Origin: Paraclostridium sordellii
GTDB taxonomy: Bacteria; Bacillota; Clostridia; Peptostreptococcales; Peptostreptococcaceae
Reading direction: 5' to 3'
Assembly: GCF_000953675.1 (NCBI RefSeq)
Contig: NZ_LN679998.1
Coordinates: 1,755,963-1,819,962, forward strand
Length of the DNA: 64,000 nucleotides
Shown here: positions 27,797-36,934 of the stretch, piece after piece
How positions within the stretch are numbered: position 1 is the stretch's first letter
Layout of the letters: each line of letters starts with the position of its first letter
Notes under the pieces: model-generated
What the model saw: only the letters and a program-made list of their open reading frames with translations
Told to the model about the DNA's origin: nothing
Database searches by the model: none
Program-made: the position numbers and the translations under genes

Positions 27797-28351
27797 ATGC
27801 AATTAACACCAGCAGAGTTACATAATTTACATGAATTAATATTAAGTTGTGTAAATACTATTACTAATATGGCTCTATATAGAAATCAAATTACAGATCC
27901 AGAGCTAAAATCTATGATAGAAAATCAATTTCCTGTTCATATACAGGATTATAATATGAAGGTTAGATTTATTAAAGAAGCTAATGCACCTAGCGAAAAG
28001 TTAAATGTACCCCAGTTAAAAATAAACCTACAAGATTTTACTAGTTCACCTATGGAGCCAGTTCCAGTTACACCTAGAACGAATATTCAACAATTAAACG
28101 ATAGAGAAATAGCTACAGGATATCTTTTAACTTTAAAAAGAGCTGGAAGAGAATATGCGTGGAGTTCAATGGAAGCAACAAACCCAGTGTTAAGAGAATT
28201 TTTAAAAGATGCATTTACAATGGCTTGTAATCATGCTTATGAAGTTGCTCAATGGTTAATTCAAAGAGGTTTTTACCCACTATGTTCTGCGCCTCAAACA
28301 GAAATAACTAAAGTTGGATCTCTTTATAATGAAGTTCAAGATTCAAACTAA
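27797..28351 (+). CDS. CotF-family spore coat protein
   Basis: 184 aa. Two copies of the ferritin-like helical pattern of the Coat F domain: LHELILSCVNTITNMALYRNQI and, near the C-terminus, REIATGYLLTLKRAGREYAW with FTMACNHAYEVAQWLIQRGFYP. The strong SD TAGGAGG precedes ATG. CotF proteins are coat components made in the mother cell; the gene stands alone between terminators. Confidence 0.85.
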   Translation: MQLTPAELHNLHELILSCVNTITNMALYRNQITDPELKSMIENQFPVHIQDYNMKVRFIKEANAPSEKLNVPQLKINLQDFTSSPMEPVPVTPRTNIQQLNDREIATGYLLTLKRAGREYAWSSMEATNPVLREFLKDAFTMACNHAYEVAQWLIQRGFYPLCSAPQTEITKVGSLYNEVQDSN

Positions 28352-28407
28352 ATAATAAAATAAAAAACACCATACATTATGTATGGTGTTTTTTATTTTA
28401 TTATTTA
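28349..28407. terminator. Bidirectional terminator between cotF-like and SDR genes
   Basis: 29-bp perfect arms around a single central base (ACACCATACAT-T-ATGTATGGTGT core). The left arm begins at the TAA of the CotF gene; the SDR gene ends 5 nt beyond the right arm. Confidence 0.8.
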
Positions 28408-28411
28408 TAAA

Positions 28412-29320
28412 TCAAGACCCAACGATAGATCCTCCATTAGGATGAAGAATCTGACCCGACATATAACTAGAATCATCACTAGCTAAAAATACAAAACTCG
28501 TAGCAACTTCAAATGGTTGACCTGCCCTGTTCATAGGAACTTTGCTAGTATAACTACCAAAGGTTTCTACTTGCTTGGCAGAAAAAGAAGACGGTATCAA
28601 AGGAGTCCAAATAGGCCCCGGTGCTACTCCATTTACTCTTATACCTTTACTTATAAGTGATTGTGAAAGTGATCTAGTAAATGTTAATATAGCACCTTTA
28701 GTTGCACTATAGTCTATAAGTAGCGGTTCTCCTTGATAAGCAGTAATGGAAGTTGTATTAATTATAGATGCTCCTTTTTTTAAATGAGGCAGTACTGCTT
28801 TTGTCATATAAAAAAAAGAATATATGTTAGTTTTAAAAGTTTCGTCTAATTGCTCTGCGGTAATATCTAATATACTTTCTTGAATAAATTGTACTCCATG
28901 ATTATTGACTAATATATCTATTTTCCCAAAATATTTTATTGTTTTTTCAACAACAACTTTAGACATTTCTTCATTTTTTAAATCTCCAGGTATTAATATA
29001 CATTTTCTGCCTAATCTTTCTATATGTGCCTTAGTTTCATTTGCATCTTTATGTTCACAAAGATACGAAATAGCAATATCTGCGCCTTCTTTAGCAAATG
29101 CATAAGCTACTGCTCTTCCGATTCCACTATCTCCACCAGTAATAATTGCTACCTTTCCCTGTAACTTACAGCTACCTATGTAATATGGATTATCTGATAT
29201 AGGTCTAGGTTCCATTATATATTCTAACCCAGGTTGAGAATCTTGATGTTGTTGTGGAAATAATACTTTTACTTTTTCACATTTTTCTATTTTACCAATA
29301 CTTTTATAAACTGGATACAT
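28412..29320 (-). CDS. Short-chain dehydrogenase/reductase (general stress YhdF/YdaD-like)
   Basis: 302 aa. Rossmann motif ITGGDSGIGRAVA (TGxxxGIG), NNHG, catalytic Ser in INTTSITAYQG and YxxxK as YSATKGA, then PGPIWTPL. The about 45-residue N-terminal extension (PQQHQDSQPGLEYIMEPRP) is characteristic of the stress-induced glucose-dehydrogenase-like SDR group in Bacilli and Clostridia. Substrate unproven. Divergent from the zinc alcohol dehydrogenase gene 154 nt away. Confidence 0.88.
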   Translation of the reverse strand: MYPVYKSIGKIEKCEKVKVLFPQQHQDSQPGLEYIMEPRPISDNPYYIGSCKLQGKVAIITGGDSGIGRAVAYAFAKEGADIAISYLCEHKDANETKAHIERLGRKCILIPGDLKNEEMSKVVVEKTIKYFGKIDILVNNHGVQFIQESILDITAEQLDETFKTNIYSFFYMTKAVLPHLKKGASIINTTSITAYQGEPLLIDYSATKGAILTFTRSLSQSLISKGIRVNGVAPGPIWTPLIPSSFSAKQVETFGSYTSKVPMNRAGQPFEVATSFVFLASDDSSYMSGQILHPNGGSIVGS

Positions 29321-29474
29321 ATAACACCACCTTTATTTATATAAAACTTAATTCAATATAAATTATATTAATATTTATAATTAGTTATGATAATTTATAT
29401 TTTCAAGGAATATTTTTCCTTAGTTTAACTAAAACTAAATTGTATAAATTTAATTTTATTAGGAGGTTAATTTA

Positions 29475-30605
29475 TTGAAAGCTATTGTATATGAAGGAAT
29501 TAAAAATGTAAATGTTCGTGATGTTGAAGATCCGAAAATAGAAAGAAATGATGATATTATCATTAAAGTTACCTCAACGGCTATATGTGGATCAGATCTT
29601 CATTTAATTCATGGTATGATTCCTAATCTTAAAAAAAATTCGATATTAGGTCATGAAACAATGGGAATAGTAGAAGAAATAGGTAAAGATGTTGTTAACT
29701 TAAAAAAAGGTGACAGAGTTGTTGTTCCATTTCCTATAGCATGTGGACATTGTTTTTATTGCGATCATGAATTATATAGTCAATGTGATAATTCTAATGA
29801 ATATGGTTCATGTGGAGGAATATTTGGATACAGTGATACTTTTGGTGGATATGATGGAGGTCAAGCAGAATATTTAAAAGTTCCATATGCTAATGTAGGT
29901 CCTATAAAAATCCCTGAAGAATTATCTGATGATCAAGTTCTTTTTCTTACTGATGTATTGCCAACCTCTTACTGGGGTGTAGATAATTCAGGTGTTAAAA
30001 AAGGTGATACAGTTGTTGTCCTTGGTTGTGGACCTATAGGTCTTTCTGTTATAAAATGGCTGATATTAAAAAATGTTAAAAGAATTATTGCAGTAGATAA
30101 GATTTCATACAGACTTAATCATGCTTCTTCATATAAAGGCATTGAAACAATTAATATTAAAGATCATGAATATACAGGTGATTACATAAAAGAAATTACT
30201 AATGGCGGAGCTGACGTTGTTATAGATTGTGTAGGTATGGATGGTGTAATGACAAACTTTGAAAAAATTGAAACTGCATTAAAACTCCAAGGAGGTTCAA
30301 AGTCAGCAATCGAGCTATCATCTCAGGCCGTTAGAAAAGGTGGCACTGTTATGATGGTTGGTGTTTATGGCGGAAGATATAATATGTTTCCATTAGGTGA
30401 TTTCTTTTCTAGAAATATCACATTAAAGATGGGACAATGCCCTGCCCAAGCTTATATGCCGAAAATTCTAGATATTATAAAAAAAGGCGAGTATGATCCT
30501 ACTGATATTATAACTCATAAACTTTCCTTATCAGAAGGTAAACATGCTTATAATATATTTGATAGTAAATTAGATAATTGCATAAAAGTTGTATTAAAGC
30601 CATAA
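29475..30605 (+). CDS. Zinc-dependent alcohol dehydrogenase
   Basis: 376 aa. Medium-chain dehydrogenase: catalytic zinc ligands in AICGSDLHLIHG and GHETMG (C/H-E), structural zinc Cys set CGHCFYCDHELYSQC, and the NAD-binding GCGPIGLSV. The sequence type (SGVKKGD, QCPAQAYMPKIL, threonine-dehydrogenase/formaldehyde-dehydrogenase-like) matches glutathione-independent members of the family. Start is TTG, preceded by AGGAGG. Substrate unknown; divergent partner is an SDR, possibly both for aldehyde or polyol stress. Confidence 0.88.
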   Translation: MKAIVYEGIKNVNVRDVEDPKIERNDDIIIKVTSTAICGSDLHLIHGMIPNLKKNSILGHETMGIVEEIGKDVVNLKKGDRVVVPFPIACGHCFYCDHELYSQCDNSNEYGSCGGIFGYSDTFGGYDGGQAEYLKVPYANVGPIKIPEELSDDQVLFLTDVLPTSYWGVDNSGVKKGDTVVVLGCGPIGLSVIKWLILKNVKRIIAVDKISYRLNHASSYKGIETINIKDHEYTGDYIKEITNGGADVVIDCVGMDGVMTNFEKIETALKLQGGSKSAIELSSQAVRKGGTVMMVGVYGGRYNMFPLGDFFSRNITLKMGQCPAQAYMPKILDIIKKGEYDPTDIITHKLSLSEGKHAYNIFDSKLDNCIKVVLKP

Positions 30606-30625
30606 GTGTAAATTAAAATTAATTA

Positions 30626-30673
30626 ATAATATAAAAATAACCTATAAAGCTTTATAGGTTATTTTTATATTAT
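30626..30673. terminator. 48-bp palindromic terminator
   Basis: 24-bp arms, centre AAAGCTTT, between the convergent alcohol dehydrogenase and flavin reductase genes. Confidence 0.75.
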
Positions 30674-30698
30674 CTTATATTATTATTTAGTTAACTTT

Positions 30699-31319
30699 TT
30701 ATCTGATAAAATTAGTTCTTAGTCTATCTTCTTTTTCAGGTATATTTATACCATTTGCTTTTCCTAATTTAATACACTTCATTAACCATGCCATATTACT
30801 TCCCAAAACACGCATAGTTTGCATACCTTCTAAATCTTTTTTAACCTCTTCTGGGTTGCTTCCATGTACCATATTCCAGTATTGAGAACTTACAACTGGC
30901 ATGTTATTTATCGTAAAATATTTATTAATTTGGTCAAAAGTTGCAGTAGTTCCTCCCCTTCTAGCACTTGTTATACATGCTCCTGGCTTATACGCAAGGT
31001 GTTTTCCTCCACTATAAAATGCTCTATCTAAAAATGAAGTTAGTGCACCAGATGCTGCTGCATAGTGAACTGGTGATCCAAATACAAATCCATCTGCTTC
31101 TTTTGCTTTTTCTACAAACTCATTTACCACATCATCCATAAAGCATTTTCCAGTTTTATAGCATGAACCACAACCTATACATCCACAGATTGGTTTTGTA
31201 CCTACTTGAAATATTTCTGTTTCTATTCCATTTGATCCTAATGATTTAGCTACTTCTGTAAGCGCTGTATAAGTACATCCTTTTAAATGAGGACTTCCAT
31301 TTACTAATAATACTTTCAT
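30699..31319 (-). CDS. NADPH-dependent FMN reductase / flavodoxin-like protein
   Basis: 206 aa from the ATG at 31319 (behind AAGGGAG; the longer frame starts before this SD). VNGSPHLKGCTYTAL FMN-phosphate loop, CIGCGSCYKTGKCFMDD, a Cys cluster common in this subgroup of iron-sulfur flavoproteins, GSPVHYAAASGALTSFLDR flavin-contact region. Probably a cytosolic FMN-binding reductase; the exact electron acceptor is unknown. Note the C(x2)C(x2)C(x5)C spacing, which could hold an Fe-S cluster. Confidence 0.85.
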   Translation of the reverse strand: MKVLLVNGSPHLKGCTYTALTEVAKSLGSNGIETEIFQVGTKPICGCIGCGSCYKTGKCFMDDVVNEFVEKAKEADGFVFGSPVHYAAASGALTSFLDRAFYSGGKHLAYKPGACITSARRGGTTATFDQINKYFTINNMPVVSSQYWNMVHGSNPEEVKKDLEGMQTMRVLGSNMAWLMKCIKLGKANGINIPEKEDRLRTNFIR

Positions 31320-31436
31320 ACTTTTCTCTCCCTTATATTTTGTGTTAAATTTAATATACATTGTAAAAAAATAATTTTTAGATTTTATACATTTTGATTA
31401 TATCACAAAAGATATTTTTAGATTATCTAAAATACC

Positions 31437-31934
31437 TTATTTAGGTATTTTACTTGATATATATGATATGACTTCATCTGGAGAAATATTTAAGATAGTT
31501 GCAAATTCTTCATTTACTAATCTTTCGGCTTCTTTCATAATTTCATTATCTGCTTGATATGATTTTTTTCCTATAGATTTTTTTTGTTCTTTATCAATAT
31601 ATATACTCCTTATCATTTTAATTAGTTCTTCACATTTTCCACCTTTAAGCAGGGTCGTAAATTTTTGGTTTCTTTTTCTATCATCGTCAATCCATAAAGT
31701 TTCCATATTAGGAATACTATTTATTAATAAATGCGCATCTTCTTTAGATATTATTTTCCTCATAGAAACTTTCTTATTGTCTACAGGCGTCTTTATTATT
31801 GTGTCATTACAATAAATAGGAGTTAGTACATAATATTTTCTATGCTCTCCATTTATAAATTTCTCATTAGTTATATCTGAAATTTTACAAACTCCTGTTG
31901 TTCCATACATTATATAATCATTAATATTAAACAT
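31437..31934 (-). CDS. CarD/CdnL-family transcription regulator
   Basis: 165 aa from the ATG at 31934 (GGTGAG 5 nt upstream; an ATG at 31946 lies in the SD). The N-terminal CarD/TRCF RNA-polymerase-interacting domain is recognisable: INDYIMYGTTGVCKISDI, YYVLTPIY, TIIKTPVDN, followed by a helical C-terminal domain (LINSIPNMETLWIDDDRKRN). Binds RNA polymerase beta and acts at promoters. Preceded by a hairpin at 31963-32003. Confidence 0.87.
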   Translation of the reverse strand: MFNINDYIMYGTTGVCKISDITNEKFINGEHRKYYVLTPIYCNDTIIKTPVDNKKVSMRKIISKEDAHLLINSIPNMETLWIDDDRKRNQKFTTLLKGGKCEELIKMIRSIYIDKEQKKSIGKKSYQADNEIMKEAERLVNEEFATILNISPDEVISYISSKIPK

Positions 31935-31962
31935 AAGTCTCACCATCCTTAATAAAATAAAA

Positions 31963-32003
31963 GAGTAGTTTTGACAACTGGGCTTACATTATCAAAACTA
32001 CTC
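31963..32003 (-). terminator. Hairpin with U-rich tail before the CarD gene
   Basis: GAGTAGTTTTGA / TCAAAACTACTC, 12-bp stem, 17-nt loop, then CTTTTATTTTATT on the minus strand, about 30 nt before the CarD start. It may end transcription coming from the decayed genes upstream or act as an attenuator in the CarD leader. Confidence 0.5.
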
Positions 32004-32164
32004 GTTGTATAATATTATTTTATCACATTTAGAAATTTCAATGTAAGTAAAACTTTTTTTATATCTATTTATACTATTATTTAACTAACTTCTTATTACT
32101 TCTTTTAAATGAATAATATGTACCTGTGAAATAATAAATATCATTAAAACTAGTGCTATAACAT

Positions 32165-32400
32165 TTAAACTAATATTATGTACCTTTCTCTTCTTTTAGT
32201 TTTTAGAAAATCACTTACACCTATTTCTTCTATTTTAGTTCTTATCCTTGTTATATTTACTGTAAGTGTATTGTCGTTTACAAACATTTCCATTATGCTG
32301 TATTGTACTTGATAGTATGTTAAGTTTTACATCATTGTACTCAACTACATCCATATTTTTACCATCTGGATAAACCATATTTTTGCTTCTCCATATTTAA
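32165..32400 (-). pseudogene. Remnant of an OmpR-family (BceR-like) response regulator
   Basis: In one frame VVEYNDVKLNILSSTI matches the start of a winged-helix effector domain; in another, MFVNDNTLTVNITRIRTKI and EIGVSDFLKTKRRERYII match its recognition helix and C-terminal wing, then stop. The receiver domain and the middle of the DNA-binding domain are missing and the two parts are in different frames, so this is a decayed gene. No intact partner kinase is next to it. The remainder of 31947-32544 holds no other gene I can support. Confidence 0.7.
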
Positions 32401-32465
32401 TTTATCTTATTCTCTACCTTATTTAATACTATCTTAGTTATTGCTAAGCTTCAATATTTTATTTA

Positions 32466-32507
32466 AAAATAATAAAAGGTAGATATTAATCTACCTTTTA
32501 TTATTTA
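32466..32507. terminator. Terminator of the CPBP protease gene
   Basis: AATAATAAAAGGTAGAT-n-ATCTACCTTTTATTATT, 38 nt after the stop of the minus-strand gene at 32545. Confidence 0.75.
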
Positions 32508-32544
32508 TTTGCTATTTTATTTTAAGCATGGATACATGTTGCAT

Positions 32545-33543
32545 TTAAATATCCGTTGATTCTTTCTTATCAATTACATTCTCTTTATACTTCTTAGTAA
32601 ATAAAAATGGTAAAAAGAAAATCATACTATATATAATGCTCTCCAAAAGTAATCGTGGTGTAAATACAGTCTCAAATCCTTCTATAAGTACTATTGAAAT
32701 AACATTATTTACTAAATGAATTAATATTGGAGCCCAAAGATTTTTAGTTTTCATATAAGCATAACCTAAGAATATTCCTAAGAATATACAAAGAGATAAA
32801 TGATTAATTATACAATAAAATGGTGTTTTAGGACTGTATAAAGTTATACACAATGGTAAATGCCAAATTCCCCATATACTACCACATATTAATACCCCTA
32901 TTTTTTTACCATAAAGTTTTTGTAGTCTAGGTTGTAAAAAATATCTCCATCCAAATTCTTCTCCAAAAAATAAATTAAACCCAATTAAAAAATTACTTAT
33001 TAAACCTATTAATCCCATTACTATGATTTCACCTATATTTACTGATTTACTTGATATGTCAAAAAAATCAGGTATTAATCCAATTAGTTTTATCATTGTA
33101 AATATTAATATTACGAACAGTACTTTTTTAAAGTTTTTTGTAATAGATAAATTTAATATTTCAAATTCAGATTCATTATATAAAGTAAGATATAAAAGAT
33201 ATAAAGAAACAAATGTGTCTATTAAAGATGAAAGTATAATCCCATCAATTAAAAATACCTCAACTATAGAAATAATAATTCTTAAAATCGTTGCTATTGC
33301 AAATACTTTTAAAAATTTATCTACAGTAGGTGTAAAACTATAGTTTTCAATTTTTTTTAATACAACTATTACTGAAAAAGCAGGAATATACATAAATAAT
33401 ACAGCAAAATTTGATATAAAATCCACACTATCTGATTTTGACTTAACCATAAATATAAATATAGATATGAATGCAATAAGAGCAAAGTTGATTATTAAAA
33501 AAGAATTTATTTCTTTTTTTACAAGTTTGATATCATTAGACAT
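32545..33543 (-). CDS. CPBP-family intramembrane metalloprotease (Abi/CAAX protease-like)
   Basis: 332 aa, about eight TM helices. Motif 1 GEEFGWRYFL (EExxxR), motif 2 IWGIWHLPL, and motif 3 HLVNN are all present in the C-terminal half, so the glutamate/histidine active site appears complete. These membrane proteases act on membrane-anchored peptides, e.g. in bacteriocin maturation or self-immunity; target unknown. Monocistronic. Confidence 0.85.
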   Translation of the reverse strand: MSNDIKLVKKEINSFLIINFALIAFISIFIFMVKSKSDSVDFISNFAVLFMYIPAFSVIVVLKKIENYSFTPTVDKFLKVFAIATILRIIISIVEVFLIDGIILSSLIDTFVSLYLLYLTLYNESEFEILNLSITKNFKKVLFVILIFTMIKLIGLIPDFFDISSKSVNIGEIIVMGLIGLISNFLIGFNLFFGEEFGWRYFLQPRLQKLYGKKIGVLICGSIWGIWHLPLCITLYSPKTPFYCIINHLSLCIFLGIFLGYAYMKTKNLWAPILIHLVNNVISIVLIEGFETVFTPRLLLESIIYSMIFFLPFLFTKKYKENVIDKKESTDI

Positions 33544-33644
33544 TGTAATCCCCCTTAAATTATTAAATTCTCTAATAAAATATTAGCACACCTGTTAAAG
33601 TAAATGTAATTTATTGGCCTAATAATTATATTTTTATATACAAA

Positions 33645-33680
33645 AAAGGATATTGACATAAAATTATGTCAATATCCTTT
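33645..33680. terminator. MFS gene terminator
   Basis: 17-bp arms AAAGGATATTGACATAA / TTATGTCAATATCCTTT with a 2-nt spacer, 31 nt after the MFS stop. Confidence 0.75.
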
Positions 33681-33711
33681 AGTAAATTTAATAATAAATA
33701 TAAAATTTTTA

Positions 33712-35103
33712 TTATCTATTTTCAGATTTTTCTCTTCTCCCAATTAAACTCCAATATAGTGCTAGTGCCACTACAGAAATAACTGCTAATGCTATTAATA
33801 CATTGCTATATTGTATGCATATTGCATTATTGAAAAGACCCATAATATTTTTTCCTAAAGATTTCGTTTCCATTAATACAGCTACATATGTTATACCAAT
33901 TGATGCAGCTATATTTAAACAGAAATTATAAAACCCAATAGCAGTTCCTGAATGTTCTTTAGGTATTGTTTTTATTAATGTGTCAATCATAGGAGCATAC
34001 ATAAATGCGAATGAACTAGAGAATAATATCATTACAAATACAAATACGTATACTGATGTTTGTATAAATAAACTACCAAATACAAGACTTATTATTATGC
34101 CTATTATAGCCATTTGAATACATTGCTTACTTCCAAATCTTTTTGCTACATTACCAGACATTGCTCCTACAATAGCTGCTAAAACATAAGATGGAACTAA
34201 AAGCAGCGAAACTTGATCTAATCTATAGTTGTATATGTATTCAATTAAAAATGGGAACATAAATATAAATGCAAGTTGAACACTGTATATAACGAATGCT
34301 ACAAGTAGTACTGATATAAAATTTCTATTTTTAAAGAATTCAATACTAATAAAAGCCTTTTTATTTTTACTTATGTATGTAACAAATAATATAAGCGCAA
34401 TTATTAAAGCTACCAAGTAAATCCAATTAAAGTCTGAAACAAAAAGCATTAATGATGCTGCAACTGATGAAACTAATATAAATCCTATAAAATCTATATT
34501 TCTCCCTTTAGATTTTTCTTTTGGTATATACTTTAATATGAATGGTAGTATTAATAAAGTTAATAGTGGAATTAAAAAAAGTACTGTCCAATGTAAATAT
34601 GTTGATATATATCCACCTGTAAGAGTACCAATTACTTGCGATATAGCAAAACTACTTGTACTAAATCCTAAATATTTCTTTTGTTCACTATCTTTAAAAT
34701 ATTTTGCAACAAATATTACATATAAAGTTTCAGCACTTCCTAATCCTGCTGCTTGTATTATCCTTGAAATAATTATCATAAAGAATGATTTTTGGAAAAT
34801 AAATCCCATTAGTGATCCAATACAAATCAAGAAAATTCCTAGTATTAATAAATTTCTAATACTTATTGAATCTGCTAAAGAAGCATATACAATTGCTCCT
34901 ATACCAATAACTAATCCAGCTAAAGTTACTTGCCAACTAACTGCAGTAGCTGATAAATTAAAAGCGCTTGCTAAATCAGCAGAAATGATTTTAAATGAGT
35001 TGTCTATAACTAGTGCGAAAATCATTAAAGCTAATACCGCAGGTACTGCTTTTTTTATGTTTACCTCCTCCATCTCCTTTGAAGTATTAAGTGAATTTTC
35101 CAT
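33712..35103 (-). CDS. MFS drug/H+ antiporter, 14-TM (DHA2-like)
   Basis: 463 aa from the ATG at 35103 (a GTG at 35112 lies in the SD AGAGGTG). About 14 TM helices; motif ASLADSISIRNLLILG corresponds to the cytoplasmic loop 2-3 signature, and LGSAETLYVIFVAKYF resembles motif C region of drug exporters such as tetracycline or multidrug pumps. Substrate unknown. It stands alone without a local regulator. Confidence 0.85.
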   Translation of the reverse strand: MENSLNTSKEMEEVNIKKAVPAVLALMIFALVIDNSFKIISADLASAFNLSATAVSWQVTLAGLVIGIGAIVYASLADSISIRNLLILGIFLICIGSLMGFIFQKSFFMIIISRIIQAAGLGSAETLYVIFVAKYFKDSEQKKYLGFSTSSFAISQVIGTLTGGYISTYLHWTVLFLIPLLTLLILPFILKYIPKEKSKGRNIDFIGFILVSSVAASLMLFVSDFNWIYLVALIIALILFVTYISKNKKAFISIEFFKNRNFISVLLVAFVIYSVQLAFIFMFPFLIEYIYNYRLDQVSLLLVPSYVLAAIVGAMSGNVAKRFGSKQCIQMAIIGIIISLVFGSLFIQTSVYVFVFVMILFSSSFAFMYAPMIDTLIKTIPKEHSGTAIGFYNFCLNIAASIGITYVAVLMETKSLGKNIMGLFNNAICIQYSNVLIALAVISVVALALYWSLIGRREKSENR

Positions 35104-35521
35104 GTTGTACACCTCTTTTATTCTTTTTTCATTTTTAGTCTTTCTTCAAAATCGTTTGCAGATTCATTATTATTAATCTGTACGTTTCATTCGACATTTT
35201 AAGACAAGGATAATATTAACATATATTTTTATCAATTGCAACACTTCTTAATTAGTGTATTTTACTAGGTTTTAAGAGTATATTACAATTTTTTATAAAA
35301 ATAATTAAAATTTAATTTAAATAATTAATCATTTATGCTATACTTTTTCCAATAAATACCATTAAGTTTTCATCATATTTTTTAAAAAACACTATATACA
35401 CATGTATATAATATTCTATATATAACTATATTAATATTTTTATTTGTTCTAACTTCATTATTTTTTACTAAAAAAATAAAAGATCATACTGAATATTTTT
35501 CAATATGACCTTTATAATTTA
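35104..35521. other. Intergenic region, nothing firm beyond a weak hairpin
   Basis: AT-rich. An imperfect inverted repeat (AAAGATCATACTGA / TCAATATGACCTTT, about 35478-35512) lies after the VWA gene and is probably its terminator. Otherwise no gene or element recognised; the promoter of the MFS gene must lie in its right part. Confidence 0.4.
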
Positions 35522-36931
35522 TTATAAAATTGGAGCTTGATTATTCATTGAGTATCCGTCGCTTCTAACATCATTCATATCAATAGTATTATCTTTTATT
35601 TCAACTTTGCTAAGTTTTTTCACTGTTCCATAAGCTTCTCTTAGTGAAAGTCTATCTCCTCTACCAGATATAACCCATAAAATTTTATATCCTCTAGGAA
35701 CAACTTTTAACTTATCTTCACCTTTACCATCAGTAAAATAAACTAATAAATTAACCTTCTTATTATTTGCATATTCAAATACAGGACTAAATTTAGTTGA
35801 ACCTCTTCTTTTTAATCTCTCTTTTATATCTTTTACAGATTTAACTTTATATACACGTCTAATCTCATTGTCACATTCTATAATAGTAATTTCATGATTA
35901 TAATTTTTTACTATATTAAGAACTTCCTTTATAGCTTGTTTAAATTCTTCATCACTAATACTTCCACTTATGTCAATTGCAACAGCTATTTCAGCTTTAT
36001 GAGATCTTAGTTCTCCTCTTAAATCTAATCGATTTGGTTGTCTTCTATTTCTTCTCGTTATAGTTTTCTTTTTATTACTTTCAACTGTTCCCATTAATCT
36101 ACTTAAGTATAAGTTCCAAGGCAATTCCCCTTTACTATTTTTTAGTGAAGCTATCATACTATCCAAATACTCTGGATTTTTACCTTTTTGAGAATTATTA
36201 ATAGCTTTTTCAGTAAAGTCTTTAAGAGTTTTTTCATCTATATTACTAGAATCCTCCCAAATATCATGAGTTCTTTCTGGATTGTACTCAGTTTCTATAT
36301 CATCAGATTGACGAGTATCATCTACTTCTCCTTCTTCATCTTTCTCTTGTAAATCTAATTCTGTTTGTATTTTTTCTACATAATATTCAAAAGGTTCATA
36401 AGGCTCCAGTTTTAAATTGTATTTAACATTTGTATTTTCTAATGTAGTTGCATATGGTGGCAAATTATTTAAGTATTTATTTACTACTATATCCATAGCC
36501 ATATTAATAGCTAAGGTACTATATTTTCCTTTTAAGTCTTTTGCTCTTATTAGATGCATAGATAATACATGAAGAATTTCATGTTTGATTGTGCTTTCCA
36601 TTTGCCTCATATTAAGGTCTAGAAAAATTATTGGATTAAAGTATATAACATACTTAGCACCTTTGAAGTTTATAGCTGTAGGGCTACTTATATCAAATCT
36701 TATTTCTCTTGATGTTTGAAATAGAAAATATCCATAAAAGTTATCTTTTTCCTCCATAAGACTTAAGTTTACTTTATCTACTAAGCTAAAAAATTCATTT
36801 TTAAAATCTTTAGGGATATCTATTTCAAATTTTTCGTTTTTGTGATTTGCTTTTAACACAGCATAAGTATCTATTATCTTTTCAGCTTTTTTATAAAGTT
36901 CTTTTTTCTGTTTATCAAAATAACTTTCCAT
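35522..36931 (-). CDS. DUF2201-type putative metallopeptidase with C-terminal VWA-like domain
   Basis: 469 aa. HExxH (KHEILHVLSMH, about residue 113) in the N-terminal half, an acidic linker (about 195-225), and a VWA-like C-terminal domain with the MIDAS motif VAIDISGSIS (DxSxS, about 327) and FTDGKGE. Located 3 nt after the MoxR ATPase gene; MoxR-VWA pairs generally form ATP-driven chaperone or metal-insertion systems such as RavA-ViaA. No signal peptide. Target unknown. Third gene of a three-gene operon. Confidence 0.85.
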   Translation of the reverse strand: MESYFDKQKKELYKKAEKIIDTYAVLKANHKNEKFEIDIPKDFKNEFFSLVDKVNLSLMEEKDNFYGYFLFQTSREIRFDISSPTAINFKGAKYVIYFNPIIFLDLNMRQMESTIKHEILHVLSMHLIRAKDLKGKYSTLAINMAMDIVVNKYLNNLPPYATTLENTNVKYNLKLEPYEPFEYYVEKIQTELDLQEKDEEGEVDDTRQSDDIETEYNPERTHDIWEDSSNIDEKTLKDFTEKAINNSQKGKNPEYLDSMIASLKNSKGELPWNLYLSRLMGTVESNKKKTITRRNRRQPNRLDLRGELRSHKAEIAVAIDISGSISDEEFKQAIKEVLNIVKNYNHEITIIECDNEIRRVYKVKSVKDIKERLKRRGSTKFSPVFEYANNKKVNLLVYFTDGKGEDKLKVVPRGYKILWVISGRGDRLSLREAYGTVKKLSKVEIKDNTIDMNDVRSDGYSMNNQAPIL

Positions 36932-36934
36932 AAT

